Origin: an uncultured Bacteroidota bacterium
GTDB taxonomy: Bacteria > Bacteroidota > Bacteroidia > Chitinophagales > Chitinophagaceae
DNA length: 64,000 nt
Direction of reading: 5' to 3'
NCBI GenBank assembly: GCA_903906365.1
Contig: CAIVKC010000024.1
Span: 1 to 64,000 of the forward strand
Shown: one piece after another, positions 9,598-18,679 of the stretch
Position numbering within the stretch: position 1 is the first letter of the stretch
Layout of the letters: each line of letters starts with the position of its first letter
Position numbers and translations under genes: made by a program
The notes under the pieces: model-generated
Seen by the model: the letters and a program-made list of their open reading frames with translations, nothing else
The model's database searches: none
What the model was told of the DNA's origin: nothing

Positions 9598-10344
9598 ATG
9601 CAGATAAATTTTGATAACCGGGTTGCCCTGATTACGGGTGCCGCCTCCGGGCTTGGCCTGGCCATCGCCCGCAAATTGGCTTCTCTGGGAGCCAGGCTTT
9701 CCCTGTTGGACATGAATGAAGCAGCGCTGGCAGCGGCCTGGCCTGAGCAGCAGGAAGGCATCCTGCTTCAGGTGCTGGACATCACCCGGGAGCAGGAGGT
9801 TCAAAAGGCGGTGGAAGCAACCCTGGATAAATGGGGCCGGATCGATATCCTGGTCAACAGTGCCGGCATTACCGGCAAGACCAATATTCGCAGCCATGAA
9901 GTGGAATACCAAAACCTGCAGCGGGTATTTGACGTGAATTTTACCGGAAGCTTTCTTACCTCCAAGCACGTCCTGCCTTCCATGCTCAAAAACAATTACG
10001 GGCGCATCCTGCATATAGCCTCCATAGCCGGAAAGGAAGGCAATGCCGGCATGCTGGCCTATTCGGCATCCAAAGCCGCCGTGATAGCCATGGCCAAGGT
10101 GCAGGGCAAGGAGTATGCGCAGACAGGCATTTCCGTAAGTGCCCTGGCTCCGGCGGTCATTGAGACAGCCCTGGTCAAGGCCATGCCGGCAGAACAGGTA
10201 AGCTATATGACCGAAAAAATCCCGATGCGGCGCTGCGGTACCCTGGAAGAAGCAGCCAATATGGCGGCTTTCATCGTCTCTGAGGAAAACAGCTTTTCCA
10301 CGGGCTTCACCTTTGATTTGACCGGTGGACGGGCCACCTATTAA
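9598..10344 (+). CDS. Short-chain dehydrogenase/reductase (SDR), possible deoxy-sugar-acid dehydrogenase
   Basis: This is a classical 248-residue SDR. It has the nucleotide motif TGAASGLG (about residues 13-20), NSAGI, the catalytic serine region HIASIAG, the catalytic YSASKAA, and the C-terminal GGRATY. Asp in place of a basic residue after beta-2 (LLDMNEA) suggests NAD(H) preference. The GGRATY ending is one I associate with SDRs of non-phosphorylated L-fucose/L-rhamnose acid catabolism; this is recollection, not a search. Its place after the SusCD/FG-GAP genes and near a fucosidase is consistent with oxidation of a released sugar or sugar acid. 3-oxoacyl-ACP reductase is the usual automatic label and cannot be excluded. 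Confidence 0.85.
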   Translation: MQINFDNRVALITGAASGLGLAIARKLASLGARLSLLDMNEAALAAAWPEQQEGILLQVLDITREQEVQKAVEATLDKWGRIDILVNSAGITGKTNIRSHEVEYQNLQRVFDVNFTGSFLTSKHVLPSMLKNNYGRILHIASIAGKEGNAGMLAYSASKAAVIAMAKVQGKEYAQTGISVSALAPAVIETALVKAMPAEQVSYMTEKIPMRRCGTLEEAANMAAFIVSEENSFSTGFTFDLTGGRATY

Positions 10345-10388
10345 TGTTGAAAGGGCCGGGAGTAAACATGAAAAATAAAATTTAAACT

Positions 10389-11390
10389 ATGAGTGTTCAA
10401 AAAGATCAACTGGCTGGTATCAGCGTTGGGGTAGTGGGCCTTGGCCTGATGGGATGCAGCATTTCCACCTGCCTGCTGATTGCCGGCCATACGGTAGTGG
10501 CCCTGGCCCCGATACCCTCAGATATGGAACATGCCGAGCAGCGGATCCGCGGGCACCTGGAAAAATCCCGTCAGGAGGGGATGATCCAAGGGGCGGCCAG
10601 CGAATATATGGAGCGCTTAACGATCACCGAAAATTACGCGGCACTCTCCGGCTGCCGGCTGGTTATAGAATGCACCATTGAAAACCTCGATATCAAGCGG
10701 TCGGTCTATGCCAGGGTGGAAGCAGTAATTTCCGGCGATGCCCTGCTGGCCAGTAACACCTCTTCCATACCCATCAGTATATTGCAAAAACAGACCACTC
10801 ATCCGCGGCGCTTTTTTGGCCTCCACTGGGCAGAGCCTTCCCATACTACCCGTTTCCTGGAGATCATCTGCGGGGCAGACAGCGAGCTGGAACTGGGGGA
10901 ATACCTATATGAGCTTTCGCACCACTGGGGCAAGGAACCAACCCTGGTACGCCGAGATATACGCGGGTTTATTACCAACCGGCTGATGTATGCCCTATAC
11001 CGGGAAGGATTCTACCTGGTGGAAAACGGCTATGCCACTGTAGAGGATGTCGACCGGGCCTGCCGAAATAATGCCGGATACTGGATGACCCTGGTGGGCA
11101 TGTTCCGCTGGATGGACCTGACCGGTGTGGCTGCCTATCATACGGTAATGAAGGACCTGCTGCCCACGCTCTGCAACGATACGGCCGTACCCCGGCTCAT
11201 TGATGACATCGTCCAGGCCGGCGGCCGGGGTGTGTCTAATGCCCGGGGGTTTTACTCCTATACCGAACAGGAAGCGAAGCTCTGGGAGGAAACCTTCCAG
11301 GAATTCAGTTACGAGATCAGGGATCTGGCCCTCCGGTACCCGGCCGATGTGGTCAAAAAAAAGCTGCGCGGGGAACAGGAAAACGGCTGA
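10389..11390 (+). CDS. 3-hydroxyacyl-CoA dehydrogenase family NAD-dependent oxidoreductase
   Basis: This 333-residue protein has an N-terminal Rossmann domain (GVVGLGLMGCSIS, residues about 14-26). It carries family residues in ECTIENLDIK, ASNTSSIPIS and GLHWAEP (catalytic His), and an HCDH C-terminal domain after about residue 195 (GFITNRLMYALYREGFYLVE). Single-domain proteins of this family act on 3-hydroxyacyl-CoA, but also on L-gulonate or carnitine, so the fold alone does not set the substrate. It follows the SDR by 44 bp in the same direction and probably belongs to the same catabolic unit. It ends 17 bp before the convergent fucosidase gene. Confidence 0.85.
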   Translation: MSVQKDQLAGISVGVVGLGLMGCSISTCLLIAGHTVVALAPIPSDMEHAEQRIRGHLEKSRQEGMIQGAASEYMERLTITENYAALSGCRLVIECTIENLDIKRSVYARVEAVISGDALLASNTSSIPISILQKQTTHPRRFFGLHWAEPSHTTRFLEIICGADSELELGEYLYELSHHWGKEPTLVRRDIRGFITNRLMYALYREGFYLVENGYATVEDVDRACRNNAGYWMTLVGMFRWMDLTGVAAYHTVMKDLLPTLCNDTAVPRLIDDIVQAGGRGVSNARGFYSYTEQEAKLWEETFQEFSYEIRDLALRYPADVVKKKLRGEQENG

Positions 11391-11407
11391 CCCGTGGGCC
11401 GGCGCCC

Positions 11408-12844
11408 TTAGTGCCTGGTCGGATAAATAAAACGGAAAACCGCCGCATGGCGGGCCACCGGTTTATGCTGCAGGGATCCTGGAATCTTTAGGGTAAGGCG
11501 GTTGCCTTCCGCTTTCCAGGGTATTGGCTGGGAATAGCCCAGCAGGCTTATTTTTGTACCGGGGGGCGGCAGGAATCCTTCCAGGATCACCTCTTTATCC
11601 AGCAGGACTTCCGGCCCCTCAGCCAAATAAAAGGCGTAGCCTTTAGCGCCATCCCTGGACTGGGTAAAATAGCAGTTTTTATAGGAATAGGGAGCAACCG
11701 ATCTGCTGGCATAAATTCCTTCCCCGTTTATTTTCATCCAGTCCCCGATTTCCCGCAGCCTGGTATAAGCGGTGCTGTCCCAGTCCCCGTCAGGGCCGGG
11801 TCCGATATTGAGCAGGAAATTTCCTCCCCTGGAAACAACTTTGACCAGCAGCTGAATGAGTTCATGGGAACTTTTATAATGGTCACCCGGCACAAAACTC
11901 CAGGAATTACCCATCGTCATACAGGTCTCCCAGGGAAAGGCCAGGGGTTTTTCAGGTACTTCCTGTTCCGGGGTCTGGTAATTTTCAAAAGCTCCTCCCA
12001 CACTCCTGTCCACTACCAGCAGTCCGGGCTGGTGTGACCTGGCCATGGCCGCTATCTTTTTCATGTCAATGTCCTGGTTATAGGTGATGGACTTCTGCCA
12101 TTCCACCGAAGGGTCTACCGATTCCAGGGGCCTCACCCAGCCACCGTCCAGCCAGAGAATATCCATCTTGCCATAACCGGTCATCAGCTCCTCTATCTGG
12201 TTAAACGTAAATTGCTTAAAGGCTTCCCATTTTTGCGGGTATTTCGCGGGATCGTAGTTGACATTGCGGTCTTTGGGCGGAAAATAAGGCCACCAGTAAT
12301 TTTCATTGTGCCAGTCGGGTTTGGAAAAATAGGCCCCGGTCAGGAAATGTTGCTGACGGAAGGCCTCAAACACCTCCCTGGCTATATTGCTTCTTGGGTT
12401 GGCCGAAAAGGGAGTATGGGGCGAGGTAACACGGTAGTCTGTCTGATGGGTGTCAAACATGCAGAAACCATCGTGGTGCTTGGTGGTGAAGACCACATAT
12501 TTCATGCCGGCATCCCGGGCGGCCTGTGCCCATTTTTCAGGATGGAAATTTCCGGGATTGAAAGTGCCCTGCAGGTTTTCATAGGCTTTTTTATATTCAA
12601 AATAACTGGCCGCATAGGGTCCTTTGCGCTGTGTCCAGCCTTCATCCTCCGGGCAGATGCTCCAGCTTTCTACCACACCCCACTGGCTGTAGGTCCCCCA
12701 GTGCATAAAGAGTCCGAACTTGAGGTCCTGCCATTGTTCCAGTTTTGCCTGGACCAGCGGATCGGACGGAGCGACGTAATTATGCTGGGCCCTTGCGGAC
12801 AAAAACATCAGCAGCGTGCAGAGTAAAGACCATCTTTTGAGCAT
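11408..12844 (-). CDS. GH29 alpha-L-fucosidase, secreted
   Basis: This 478-residue protein has a signal peptide (about 1-20, ending SARAQ). A GH29 (beta/alpha)8 catalytic domain follows, with family blocks KFGLFMHWG (42-50), TKHHDGFCMFD (121-131) and DILWLDGGW, where Asp233 is the likely nucleophile. The later segment GNFLLNIGPGPDGDW is also a GH29 hallmark. The enzyme releases terminal L-fucose from glycans, probably in the periplasm. It lies 66 bp downstream of the GH20 gene on the same strand, so the two are likely co-transcribed and attack the same glycan. Confidence 0.95.
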   Translation of the reverse strand: MLKRWSLLCTLLMFLSARAQHNYVAPSDPLVQAKLEQWQDLKFGLFMHWGTYSQWGVVESWSICPEDEGWTQRKGPYAASYFEYKKAYENLQGTFNPGNFHPEKWAQAARDAGMKYVVFTTKHHDGFCMFDTHQTDYRVTSPHTPFSANPRSNIAREVFEAFRQQHFLTGAYFSKPDWHNENYWWPYFPPKDRNVNYDPAKYPQKWEAFKQFTFNQIEELMTGYGKMDILWLDGGWVRPLESVDPSVEWQKSITYNQDIDMKKIAAMARSHQPGLLVVDRSVGGAFENYQTPEQEVPEKPLAFPWETCMTMGNSWSFVPGDHYKSSHELIQLLVKVVSRGGNFLLNIGPGPDGDWDSTAYTRLREIGDWMKINGEGIYASRSVAPYSYKNCYFTQSRDGAKGYAFYLAEGPEVLLDKEVILEGFLPPPGTKISLLGYSQPIPWKAEGNRLTLKIPGSLQHKPVARHAAVFRFIYPTRH

Positions 12845-12910
12845 AGTTTATATTTTTTTTTCGGCCTAAGCCTCTGAGTATAAAAATTTCCGGGCAGGTC
12901 GCCAGAATCA

Positions 12911-14530
12911 TCAGTTCAGGGCCCGATTAAAGGTAACCTTCCAAAGTTGATACCGCTTGTACTGGGTCTGGAGCCGCTGGAGAAACTGATCGTAATTTCT
13001 GGTTTCTTTTTCTGACCAGAGCACTTCACTTAAGGCAGACAGGCGCGGGAAGAGCATGTATTCCACCTTGGCCGGGTTAGCCATGTACTCTGTCCACACA
13101 TTGCCCTGGGCGCCCAGTACATGCTTGCCTTCTTCGGGAGTCAGGACCGAGGGAATGGGCTCATAATTGTATACGGTTTCCAGGGGAAGGTATCCCCCGA
13201 TGGTAAGTGAATCTTCCTTTTTGGTCTGGGGATGATCCAGGTAAACATATTTGCCGGGCGTCATGACCACATCGTGGTTTTGCCTGGCTGCGTCAATTCC
13301 GCCTTCCTCTCCCCGCCAGCTCATGACGGTGGCATTGGGTGCCAGTCCGCCTTCCAGAATCTCATCCCAGCCAATGATGGAACGCCCCTTGCTATTGATG
13401 TATTTTTCCATGGTCTGAATAAAATAGCTTTGCAGGCCATGCTCATCCTTTAGCCCCCTGGCCTTGATCAGGCTCTGGCAGAAGGGGGATTTTTTCCAGA
13501 AATCCTTGGGGCATTCGTCCCCGCCGATGTGGATGTATTTGGAAGGGAACAGGGCCATGACTTCATCGAGTACGTCCTTCAGGAACCCAAAGGTGTAGTC
13601 GCTGGGACAATATACATCCCGGTAAACGCCCCAGGACTGTTGTACCTGCTTGCCGGAGGAAGTGCCTGCCCATACCACACCCTTGGCGATTTCGGTAGGC
13701 TCCTCCGGAAAGCAGCTCAATCCGGGATAGGCTGCGATGGCAGCCGAAGAATGCCCGGGCATCTCGATCTCCGGTATCACCGTAATGAAGCGGTCAGCGG
13801 CATACTTTACAATGTCCCGCACCTGATCCTGGGTATAGTAACCGCAATGAGGGGTATTGTCATTTCCGGTGCCCGGGTGATGGCCGATAATGGTTCCATT
13901 TCTGCAACCACCTGTTTGGGTAAGCAGGGGATACTTTTTTATTTCAATCCGCCATCCCTGGTCGTCGGTAAGGTGCCAGTGAAAGGTATTCATCTTGTGC
14001 AGGGCAATAAAATCGAGGTAGCGTTTGATGAAATCAACGCTGAAAAAATGCCGTCCCACATCCAGCATCAGTCCGCGGTAGCCGAAGCGCGGATAATCTT
14101 CGATGGAAACCACCGGAATGGCCAGATCCCCGGAGACTTCGGTGGGAAGCAGCTGTATGAGGGTCTGTATCCCGTAAAAGGTACCCTGGTAGGTATCTCC
14201 TTCAATACGGATGCCAGAAGCCGTGACCTCCAGGACATAGCGGCCCTCCCGGGCGGAAGCGGACGACGGGGTGGTGGATAAGGTGATGGCTCCGTTCTGG
14301 GGGGCTTGGGTGGTTTTTAAACGGAACCCGTAGCACTGCTGCAGGTATTCATTGAGGAAAGAGGCAGACCTGCCTTGTTCTTCGCTGGTCAGAACAAGTA
14401 CGGTATTGCGGTTGAGGGAAAACGATCCGGTTCCCCACTGACTGTGAACCGGTTTTGGAATAATGGCCAGTTCCTGAGAACGGGAGGCCAGGGCCATCAA
14501 TAGCAGCGAAAACAGGGTAAGCATCTTCAT
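12911..14530 (-). CDS. GH20 beta-N-acetylhexosaminidase, secreted
   Basis: The frame is open upstream to 14620, but the ATG at 14528-14530 yields a proper signal peptide (MKMLTLFSLLLMALASRSQ) and 539 residues. An N-terminal GH20b domain precedes the catalytic barrel (about residue 147 on, FGYRGLMLDVGRHF). The Asp-Glu catalytic pair is in HIGGDEC (Asp338/Glu339), where the Asp orients the substrate acetamido group and the Glu is the acid. FHWHLTDDQGWRIEI is a further family block. It removes terminal beta-GlcNAc or GalNAc. With the GH29 gene and a ROK regulator, it points to a fucosylated GlcNAc-containing substrate. Confidence 0.95.
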   Translation of the reverse strand: MKMLTLFSLLLMALASRSQELAIIPKPVHSQWGTGSFSLNRNTVLVLTSEEQGRSASFLNEYLQQCYGFRLKTTQAPQNGAITLSTTPSSASAREGRYVLEVTASGIRIEGDTYQGTFYGIQTLIQLLPTEVSGDLAIPVVSIEDYPRFGYRGLMLDVGRHFFSVDFIKRYLDFIALHKMNTFHWHLTDDQGWRIEIKKYPLLTQTGGCRNGTIIGHHPGTGNDNTPHCGYYTQDQVRDIVKYAADRFITVIPEIEMPGHSSAAIAAYPGLSCFPEEPTEIAKGVVWAGTSSGKQVQQSWGVYRDVYCPSDYTFGFLKDVLDEVMALFPSKYIHIGGDECPKDFWKKSPFCQSLIKARGLKDEHGLQSYFIQTMEKYINSKGRSIIGWDEILEGGLAPNATVMSWRGEEGGIDAARQNHDVVMTPGKYVYLDHPQTKKEDSLTIGGYLPLETVYNYEPIPSVLTPEEGKHVLGAQGNVWTEYMANPAKVEYMLFPRLSALSEVLWSEKETRNYDQFLQRLQTQYKRYQLWKVTFNRALN

Positions 14531-14750
14531 GAAACTGTCAAATTTAAATGGTATGAAATGGCCATCCGTGGCCATTGGGAGAAATGGCTGCTGCCAATAC
14601 AACGGGCAACTGACAGGCAATATAAAATATTTTTACGGCCTGCCTGAAAAAAAATTCCGGGGAAAGAAAAGTAATCCTGTAATCCGGGGGAGCCCCCGTA
14701 CTCTGGCCAGGCCGGATGGGCCTGGATCCGCATGGAGAGTTGTCATTTTC

Positions 14751-15128
14751 TTACATCCATTCCGCCTCAAACTGGTGGAATTCCTCCCTGACCTCTTCAT
14801 ATACCCTGCGAAACATATCCATTCTTTCCTGCAGGGCGTGTTTGGCCAGTTTGTCCAGCGGTTCGCGCTGATGGCCGTTGAAAATAGACTCCAGTTTGTG
14901 GCGTGAATCCGGAATATCATGTCGGAGGTTGTCGATGACTTCCTTGTGGCAGATAAACATGTTCTGGAAATGTTCGACCTGTGCCAGTACTTCCTTGGGC
15001 AGGTTTTTGGCGGCCAGGTTTTCAAGCTGGTTTTCGAAGTGGCGGATTTCCTGTTTGAAAGCGGAGAGCTGCTGCTTCCAGGCCTGCAACTCACCCTGAA
15101 AATGTTCAATGGAGGCGGTTGATTCCAT
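14751..15128 (-). CDS. Small coiled-coil protein of unknown function
   Basis: This 125-residue soluble protein has no signal peptide or membrane segment. The sequence is almost entirely amphipathic helix rich in Glu, Lys, Gln and His (FQGELQAWKQQLSAFKQEI, HFQNMFICHKEVIDNLRH), so a helical bundle or coiled coil is likely. I do not recognise a named family. Codon use matches the neighbours. It stands alone on the minus strand between the glycan locus and pfkA. No function is proposed. Confidence 0.7.
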   Translation of the reverse strand: MESTASIEHFQGELQAWKQQLSAFKQEIRHFENQLENLAAKNLPKEVLAQVEHFQNMFICHKEVIDNLRHDIPDSRHKLESIFNGHQREPLDKLAKHALQERMDMFRRVYEEVREEFHQFEAEWM

Positions 15129-15495
15129 ACCGTTCAGTTTTTAAGTGAGGAAAAAAAGAACTGCTTGGTTAAATGTAAGCAATTGGAGGGAGGGCATCAA
15201 AAAATTATTTGCCCCGCTGAATTTCCGGTTGCCTTGGTCCAACGGCGGCAAAGGCGGCTGTTTACAAGTTATTTAATCCATAACCCCCTGAGAGCATATC
15301 TGTTGAAGAAAATACAAAAAGGTCAGGGAATAATACCCTACCATTAAATTAGCCGGGTACTGGCGGCGGGGCGTTCGCGTATCAAAGCAAATCCTTATTT
15401 TTGAGCCTTGTTTTAAATAAGCTGAATAATTTTCAATGATATATGGCCGGGATTAGAACTTATTTAAGCAATAAACGACAGAACTTAATTTATTA
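15129..15495. other. Intergenic region with candidate pfkA promoter
   Basis: This 367-bp gap separates divergent genes. No credible coding frame was found. The only recognisable element is TATTTTTG at 15396-15403 (+), which fits the Bacteroidota -7 box and lies 92 bp before the pfkA start. No good -33 partner is visible (only TTCG about 18 bp upstream). Confidence 0.4.
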
Positions 15496-16479
15496 ATGGA
15501 AAAGAAAGTTACAAAAATCGGCGTACTCACTTCTGGTGGCGATGCCCCGGGAATGAATGCAGCCGTTCGGGCAGTGGTTCGCACAGGAATTTATTATGGA
15601 TTGGAAGTATTCGGTATCATGCGCGGCTACAGCGGCATGATTGAAAATGACATCATACCCATGCATTCCAGGAGCGTGGCCAATATCATACAGCGGGGCG
15701 GCACCATCCTAAAGACGGCCCGCTGCAAGGAATTCTTTGAATATGAAGGCAGAAAAAAGGCCCATAATAATCTTAAAAAATTGGGAATCAATGGTTTGGT
15801 AATTGTCGGCGGGGATGGATCCTTCCGGGGGGCGCATAAATTCTCCAACGAATTTGATATTCCCTGCATTGGATTGCCCGGCACCATTGACAAGGACATC
15901 GCAGGCACCGATTTTACCATAGGATTTGATACGGCGGTCAATACGGCGGTGGAAGCCATTGACAAGATCAGGGATACCGCCGATGCCCATGACCGGCTGT
16001 TTATCATTGAAGTGATGGGAAGGGACGCTGGATATATTGCCCTGCACAGCGGCATAGCCACCGGCGCGGAGAACATCCTGATCCCCGAGCGCAAAACCGA
16101 TATCGAGGAACTGGTAGGGGGCCTGCTGGAAAAGGAGCGGCGCAAAAAGCTTGTCAATCTGGTGGTAGTGGCTGAAGGGGATGGATTTGGCGGTGCCGAT
16201 GAAGTGGCCAAGATCATCAAGGAACGACTTCCTTCGGCAGATACCCGGGTTTGCGTGCTGGGACATATCCAGCGCGGCGGATCCCCCAGTTGTATGGACC
16301 GGCTCATTGCCAGCCGCATGGGATATTCCGCTGTGGAGTGCCTCATAGAAGGACGCAATAACGTCATGGTGGGCATCATGAATAACCGGATGCACTATAC
16401 CCCCCTGGAAAAAGCCGTTAAGGCCAAACAAAAAATCTCTGACGACTGGCTGAAGATCGTGAAAATACTGGCTTCCTGA
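15496..16479 (+). CDS. pfkA: ATP-dependent 6-phosphofructokinase
   Basis: This 327-residue protein has typical PfkA length and blocks. They are TSGGDAPGMNAAVRA (residues 12-26, nucleotide site), VIVGGDGSF (103-110), the catalytic PGTID (Asp132), EVMGRDAGYIA, and the signature LGHIQRGGSPSCMDR. It phosphorylates fructose-6-phosphate to fructose-1,6-bisphosphate in glycolysis. In the very conserved TIDND motif the Asn is replaced by Lys133 (TIDKD). A hairpin terminator separates it from pyk 72 bp downstream. Confidence 0.97.
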   Translation: MEKKVTKIGVLTSGGDAPGMNAAVRAVVRTGIYYGLEVFGIMRGYSGMIENDIIPMHSRSVANIIQRGGTILKTARCKEFFEYEGRKKAHNNLKKLGINGLVIVGGDGSFRGAHKFSNEFDIPCIGLPGTIDKDIAGTDFTIGFDTAVNTAVEAIDKIRDTADAHDRLFIIEVMGRDAGYIALHSGIATGAENILIPERKTDIEELVGGLLEKERRKKLVNLVVVAEGDGFGGADEVAKIIKERLPSADTRVCVLGHIQRGGSPSCMDRLIASRMGYSAVECLIEGRNNVMVGIMNNRMHYTPLEKAVKAKQKISDDWLKIVKILAS

Positions 16480-16493
16480 AAAAAGCCTTTTTG

Positions 16494-16521
16494 AGGCAGG
16501 ACGGATCGTTCCTGCTTTTTT
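16494..16521 (+). terminator. Terminator between pfkA and pyk
   Basis: A stem GCAGGA (16496-16501)/TCCTGC (16510-16515) with an 8-nt loop is followed by a T run from 16516. It lies 16 bp after the pfkA stop, so some pyk transcription probably depends on its own promoter or on read-through. Confidence 0.65.
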
Positions 16522-16551
16522 ATTCAATCATAAAATCAAACCAAACTGTTC

Positions 16552-18042
16552 ATGTCAAAACATTTATCCAAATACCTGCACCAGACCATGGATAAAAAAG
16601 CAGGTCTAGAGCATACCTTTCACAGAACAAAGATTGTGGCTACCGTTGGCCCGGCCTGCGATACGTATGAAAAATTACTGGACCTGGTCAAGGCCGGGGT
16701 AAACGTTTTCAGGCTTAATTTTTCCCATGGAGCCCATGAGGATAAGGCCAGAATCATTGAAAATATCCGTAAGATCAATTCGACGGAACCCTATAATATT
16801 GCCATCCTGGGCGACCTGCAGGGACCCAAGCTGAGGGTAGGGGAGATTGAAGGAGGCGCCATTGATGTGGTGGCTGGCGATATCCTTACTTTTACCAATG
16901 AGAAGCTCGTAGGCAATAAGGACAGGATCTATGTTTCCTATCCAAACCTGCACTCCGATGTCAAGATTGGCAACACCATCATGATTGATGACGGTAAGCT
17001 GGAAGTGAAGGTGGTGGGTATTGAAAAGAACAATGACGTTAAAGTCCAGGTAACCATGGGGGGTGTATTGTCCTCCAAAAAAGGGATCAACCTGCCCGAC
17101 ACCAAAATATCGCTGCCGGCCCTCACTGAAAAGGACCTGGTTGACCTTGAATTCATCATCGAACAGAAGCTGGACTGGGTGGCCCTTTCCTTTGTAAGGC
17201 ATGTAAAGGACATTGTGATTTTGCGCAGTAAACTCCAGGAGAAAAAGAGTAAGACCAAAATCATTGCCAAGATAGAAAAACCGGAAGCCCTCGTCAATAT
17301 CCGGGACATCATTCTGGAATCCGACGGTATCATGGTTGCCAGGGGCGACCTGGGGGTTGAACTGCCCATCGAGCAGGTTCCCCTTATCCAGCGCCAGCTC
17401 ATCCGCAAATGCCTGCACCGGGCCAAGCCGGTCATCGTCGCTACGCAGATGATGGAAAGTATGATCGATAGGACCAAACCCAACCGCAGTGAGATCACCG
17501 ATGTGGCCAATGCCGTTCTGGAAGGGGCCGATGCGGTGATGCTCAGCGCAGAGACCGCCGCCGGCCAGCACCCTACGCTGGTGGTGGAAACCATGCGCAA
17601 GATCATCATGGAGGTTGAAAGAAACGACTACCCATATAACCTGGAGGATAAACTGGTGCCGCAACCCCATTCGCCTTCTTTTTTGAGCGACGCCATTTGT
17701 TACAACGCCTGTAAACTGGCCAATGACGTCAGCGCCGATGCGCTGGTGGGTATGACTCAGAGCGGATATACGGCCTTCATGCTGTCCAGTTACCGGCCCA
17801 AATCGCCCCTTTATATCTTCTCCAAGGAAAAAAGCCTGATCAACCAGCTCAGCCTGAGTTGGGGTGTCCGCGCTTTCCATTATGCCGAAGAGGAGAGTGT
17901 CGACGACATCATCGGAGACCAGATGGAAATACTCAAAGAAAGGGGATTTGTAAAAACAGGGGATGTAGTGGTCAACACAGGAAGTCTTCCCGTCCAGTTG
18001 CATCTGCCTACCAATATGCTCAAGATTTCAAAAGTAGATTAA
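16552..18042 (+). CDS. pyk: Pyruvate kinase
   Basis: This 496-residue protein has classical blocks: TKIVATVGPAC (residues about 25-35), NVFRLNFSHG, GDLQGPKLRVGEIE, the active-site signature IIAKIEKPEAL, MVARGDLGVELP, and ATQMMESMI. The C-terminal allosteric-type domain begins near residue 365. It converts phosphoenolpyruvate and ADP to pyruvate and ATP. The first about 20 residues (to MDKKAGLEH) precede the conserved core, and an internal Met11 could be the real start. A strong terminator follows at 18072. Confidence 0.96.
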   Translation: MSKHLSKYLHQTMDKKAGLEHTFHRTKIVATVGPACDTYEKLLDLVKAGVNVFRLNFSHGAHEDKARIIENIRKINSTEPYNIAILGDLQGPKLRVGEIEGGAIDVVAGDILTFTNEKLVGNKDRIYVSYPNLHSDVKIGNTIMIDDGKLEVKVVGIEKNNDVKVQVTMGGVLSSKKGINLPDTKISLPALTEKDLVDLEFIIEQKLDWVALSFVRHVKDIVILRSKLQEKKSKTKIIAKIEKPEALVNIRDIILESDGIMVARGDLGVELPIEQVPLIQRQLIRKCLHRAKPVIVATQMMESMIDRTKPNRSEITDVANAVLEGADAVMLSAETAAGQHPTLVVETMRKIIMEVERNDYPYNLEDKLVPQPHSPSFLSDAICYNACKLANDVSADALVGMTQSGYTAFMLSSYRPKSPLYIFSKEKSLINQLSLSWGVRAFHYAEEESVDDIIGDQMEILKERGFVKTGDVVVNTGSLPVQLHLPTNMLKISKVD

Positions 18043-18071
18043 CTCATACAGGCCCGTTCGGGTTCTTTACA

Positions 18072-18108
18072 GGGAAGGTTTTCAAATAGAAAGCCTTCCC
18101 TTTTTTTT
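18072..18108 (+). terminator. Rho-independent terminator of pyk
   Basis: A 12-bp stem (18072-18083 with 18089-18100, one G-T wobble) has a 5-nt AAATA loop and is followed by eight T residues. It is among the strongest terminators in the window. Confidence 0.9.
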
Positions 18109-18360
18109 GCCCGCCTGCCTTTTGCCGGTACCCCGGATGGGACTAATTCTTTATTTCCCAGGGACCCGGCCCGCAGGGTTTCAGGTGGAATGCGACCTGG
18201 GGTCAGGCCTTTTCAATCCTGCCCGTCAGGCTCCCTGAGTGTATGAGATCGGGGGCCGGCGGGCAGGCCGGCACGTAGCCGCAAACATAAACTGGGGCCT
18301 CCATCCGCTTGTATAAAGCCATCCCCAATAAAAAAGCGTACCTTTGCCGAAATTACAAGC
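18109..18360. other. Intergenic GC-rich spacer with -7 box for the next gene
   Basis: No coding frame is credible here. A GC-rich stretch with short inverted repeats (around CCGGCGGGCAGGCCGG near 18254-18270) has no T run. TACCTTTG at 18339-18346 (+) fits the TAnnTTTG -7 box and ends 14 bp before the ATG of the small gene at 18361. A TTG lies 27 bp upstream of it, too far for a normal -33 element. Confidence 0.5.
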
Positions 18361-18618
18361 ATGACCAATGACCAGATCGGTAAATTTGTAGAAGGTGGAT
18401 ATCTAGCAAAAGACGCCGTCAAAATAGATTTCAAAGGCAGACAATCCATAGTAGGTCTCTTTATCAAGCTTACCGACTACGACGAACTCAAAAAGAAAAA
18501 CTTCTGGCGCATTGTTTCGGAAGTGCATATTCCCAAATGGAAGGATTCCCACGATAATAACCTGGCCAGGATTTTCAACGGCACGGAATTTACCCGAATC
18601 ACCAAGATCAGCAACTAA
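18361..18618 (+). CDS. Small conserved cytosolic protein of unknown function (85 aa)
   Basis: The protein has 85 residues, with no signal peptide or membrane helix. Its sequence is balanced and folded-looking (KIDFKGRQSIVGLFIKL, NFWRIVSEVHIPKW). It has its own -7 box 14 bp upstream and its own terminator downstream, which supports a real monocistronic gene. I recognise it only as a conserved hypothetical of Chitinophagaceae type. No function is proposed. Confidence 0.75.
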   Translation: MTNDQIGKFVEGGYLAKDAVKIDFKGRQSIVGLFIKLTDYDELKKKNFWRIVSEVHIPKWKDSHDNNLARIFNGTEFTRITKISN

Positions 18619-18679
18619 GTCCCCGGATGCCCCTGCAATGATTTGCCGGGCATCCCGGGTTGGATGATTTCAGGGAAAA

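Noticed and set aside
16675-18003. 442-codon open frame on the minus strand
   Set aside because: It is the antisense shadow of pyruvate kinase.
18254-18270. GC-rich inverted repeat resembling a mobile-element end
   Set aside because: It is short, has no partner copy in the window and no transposase nearby.
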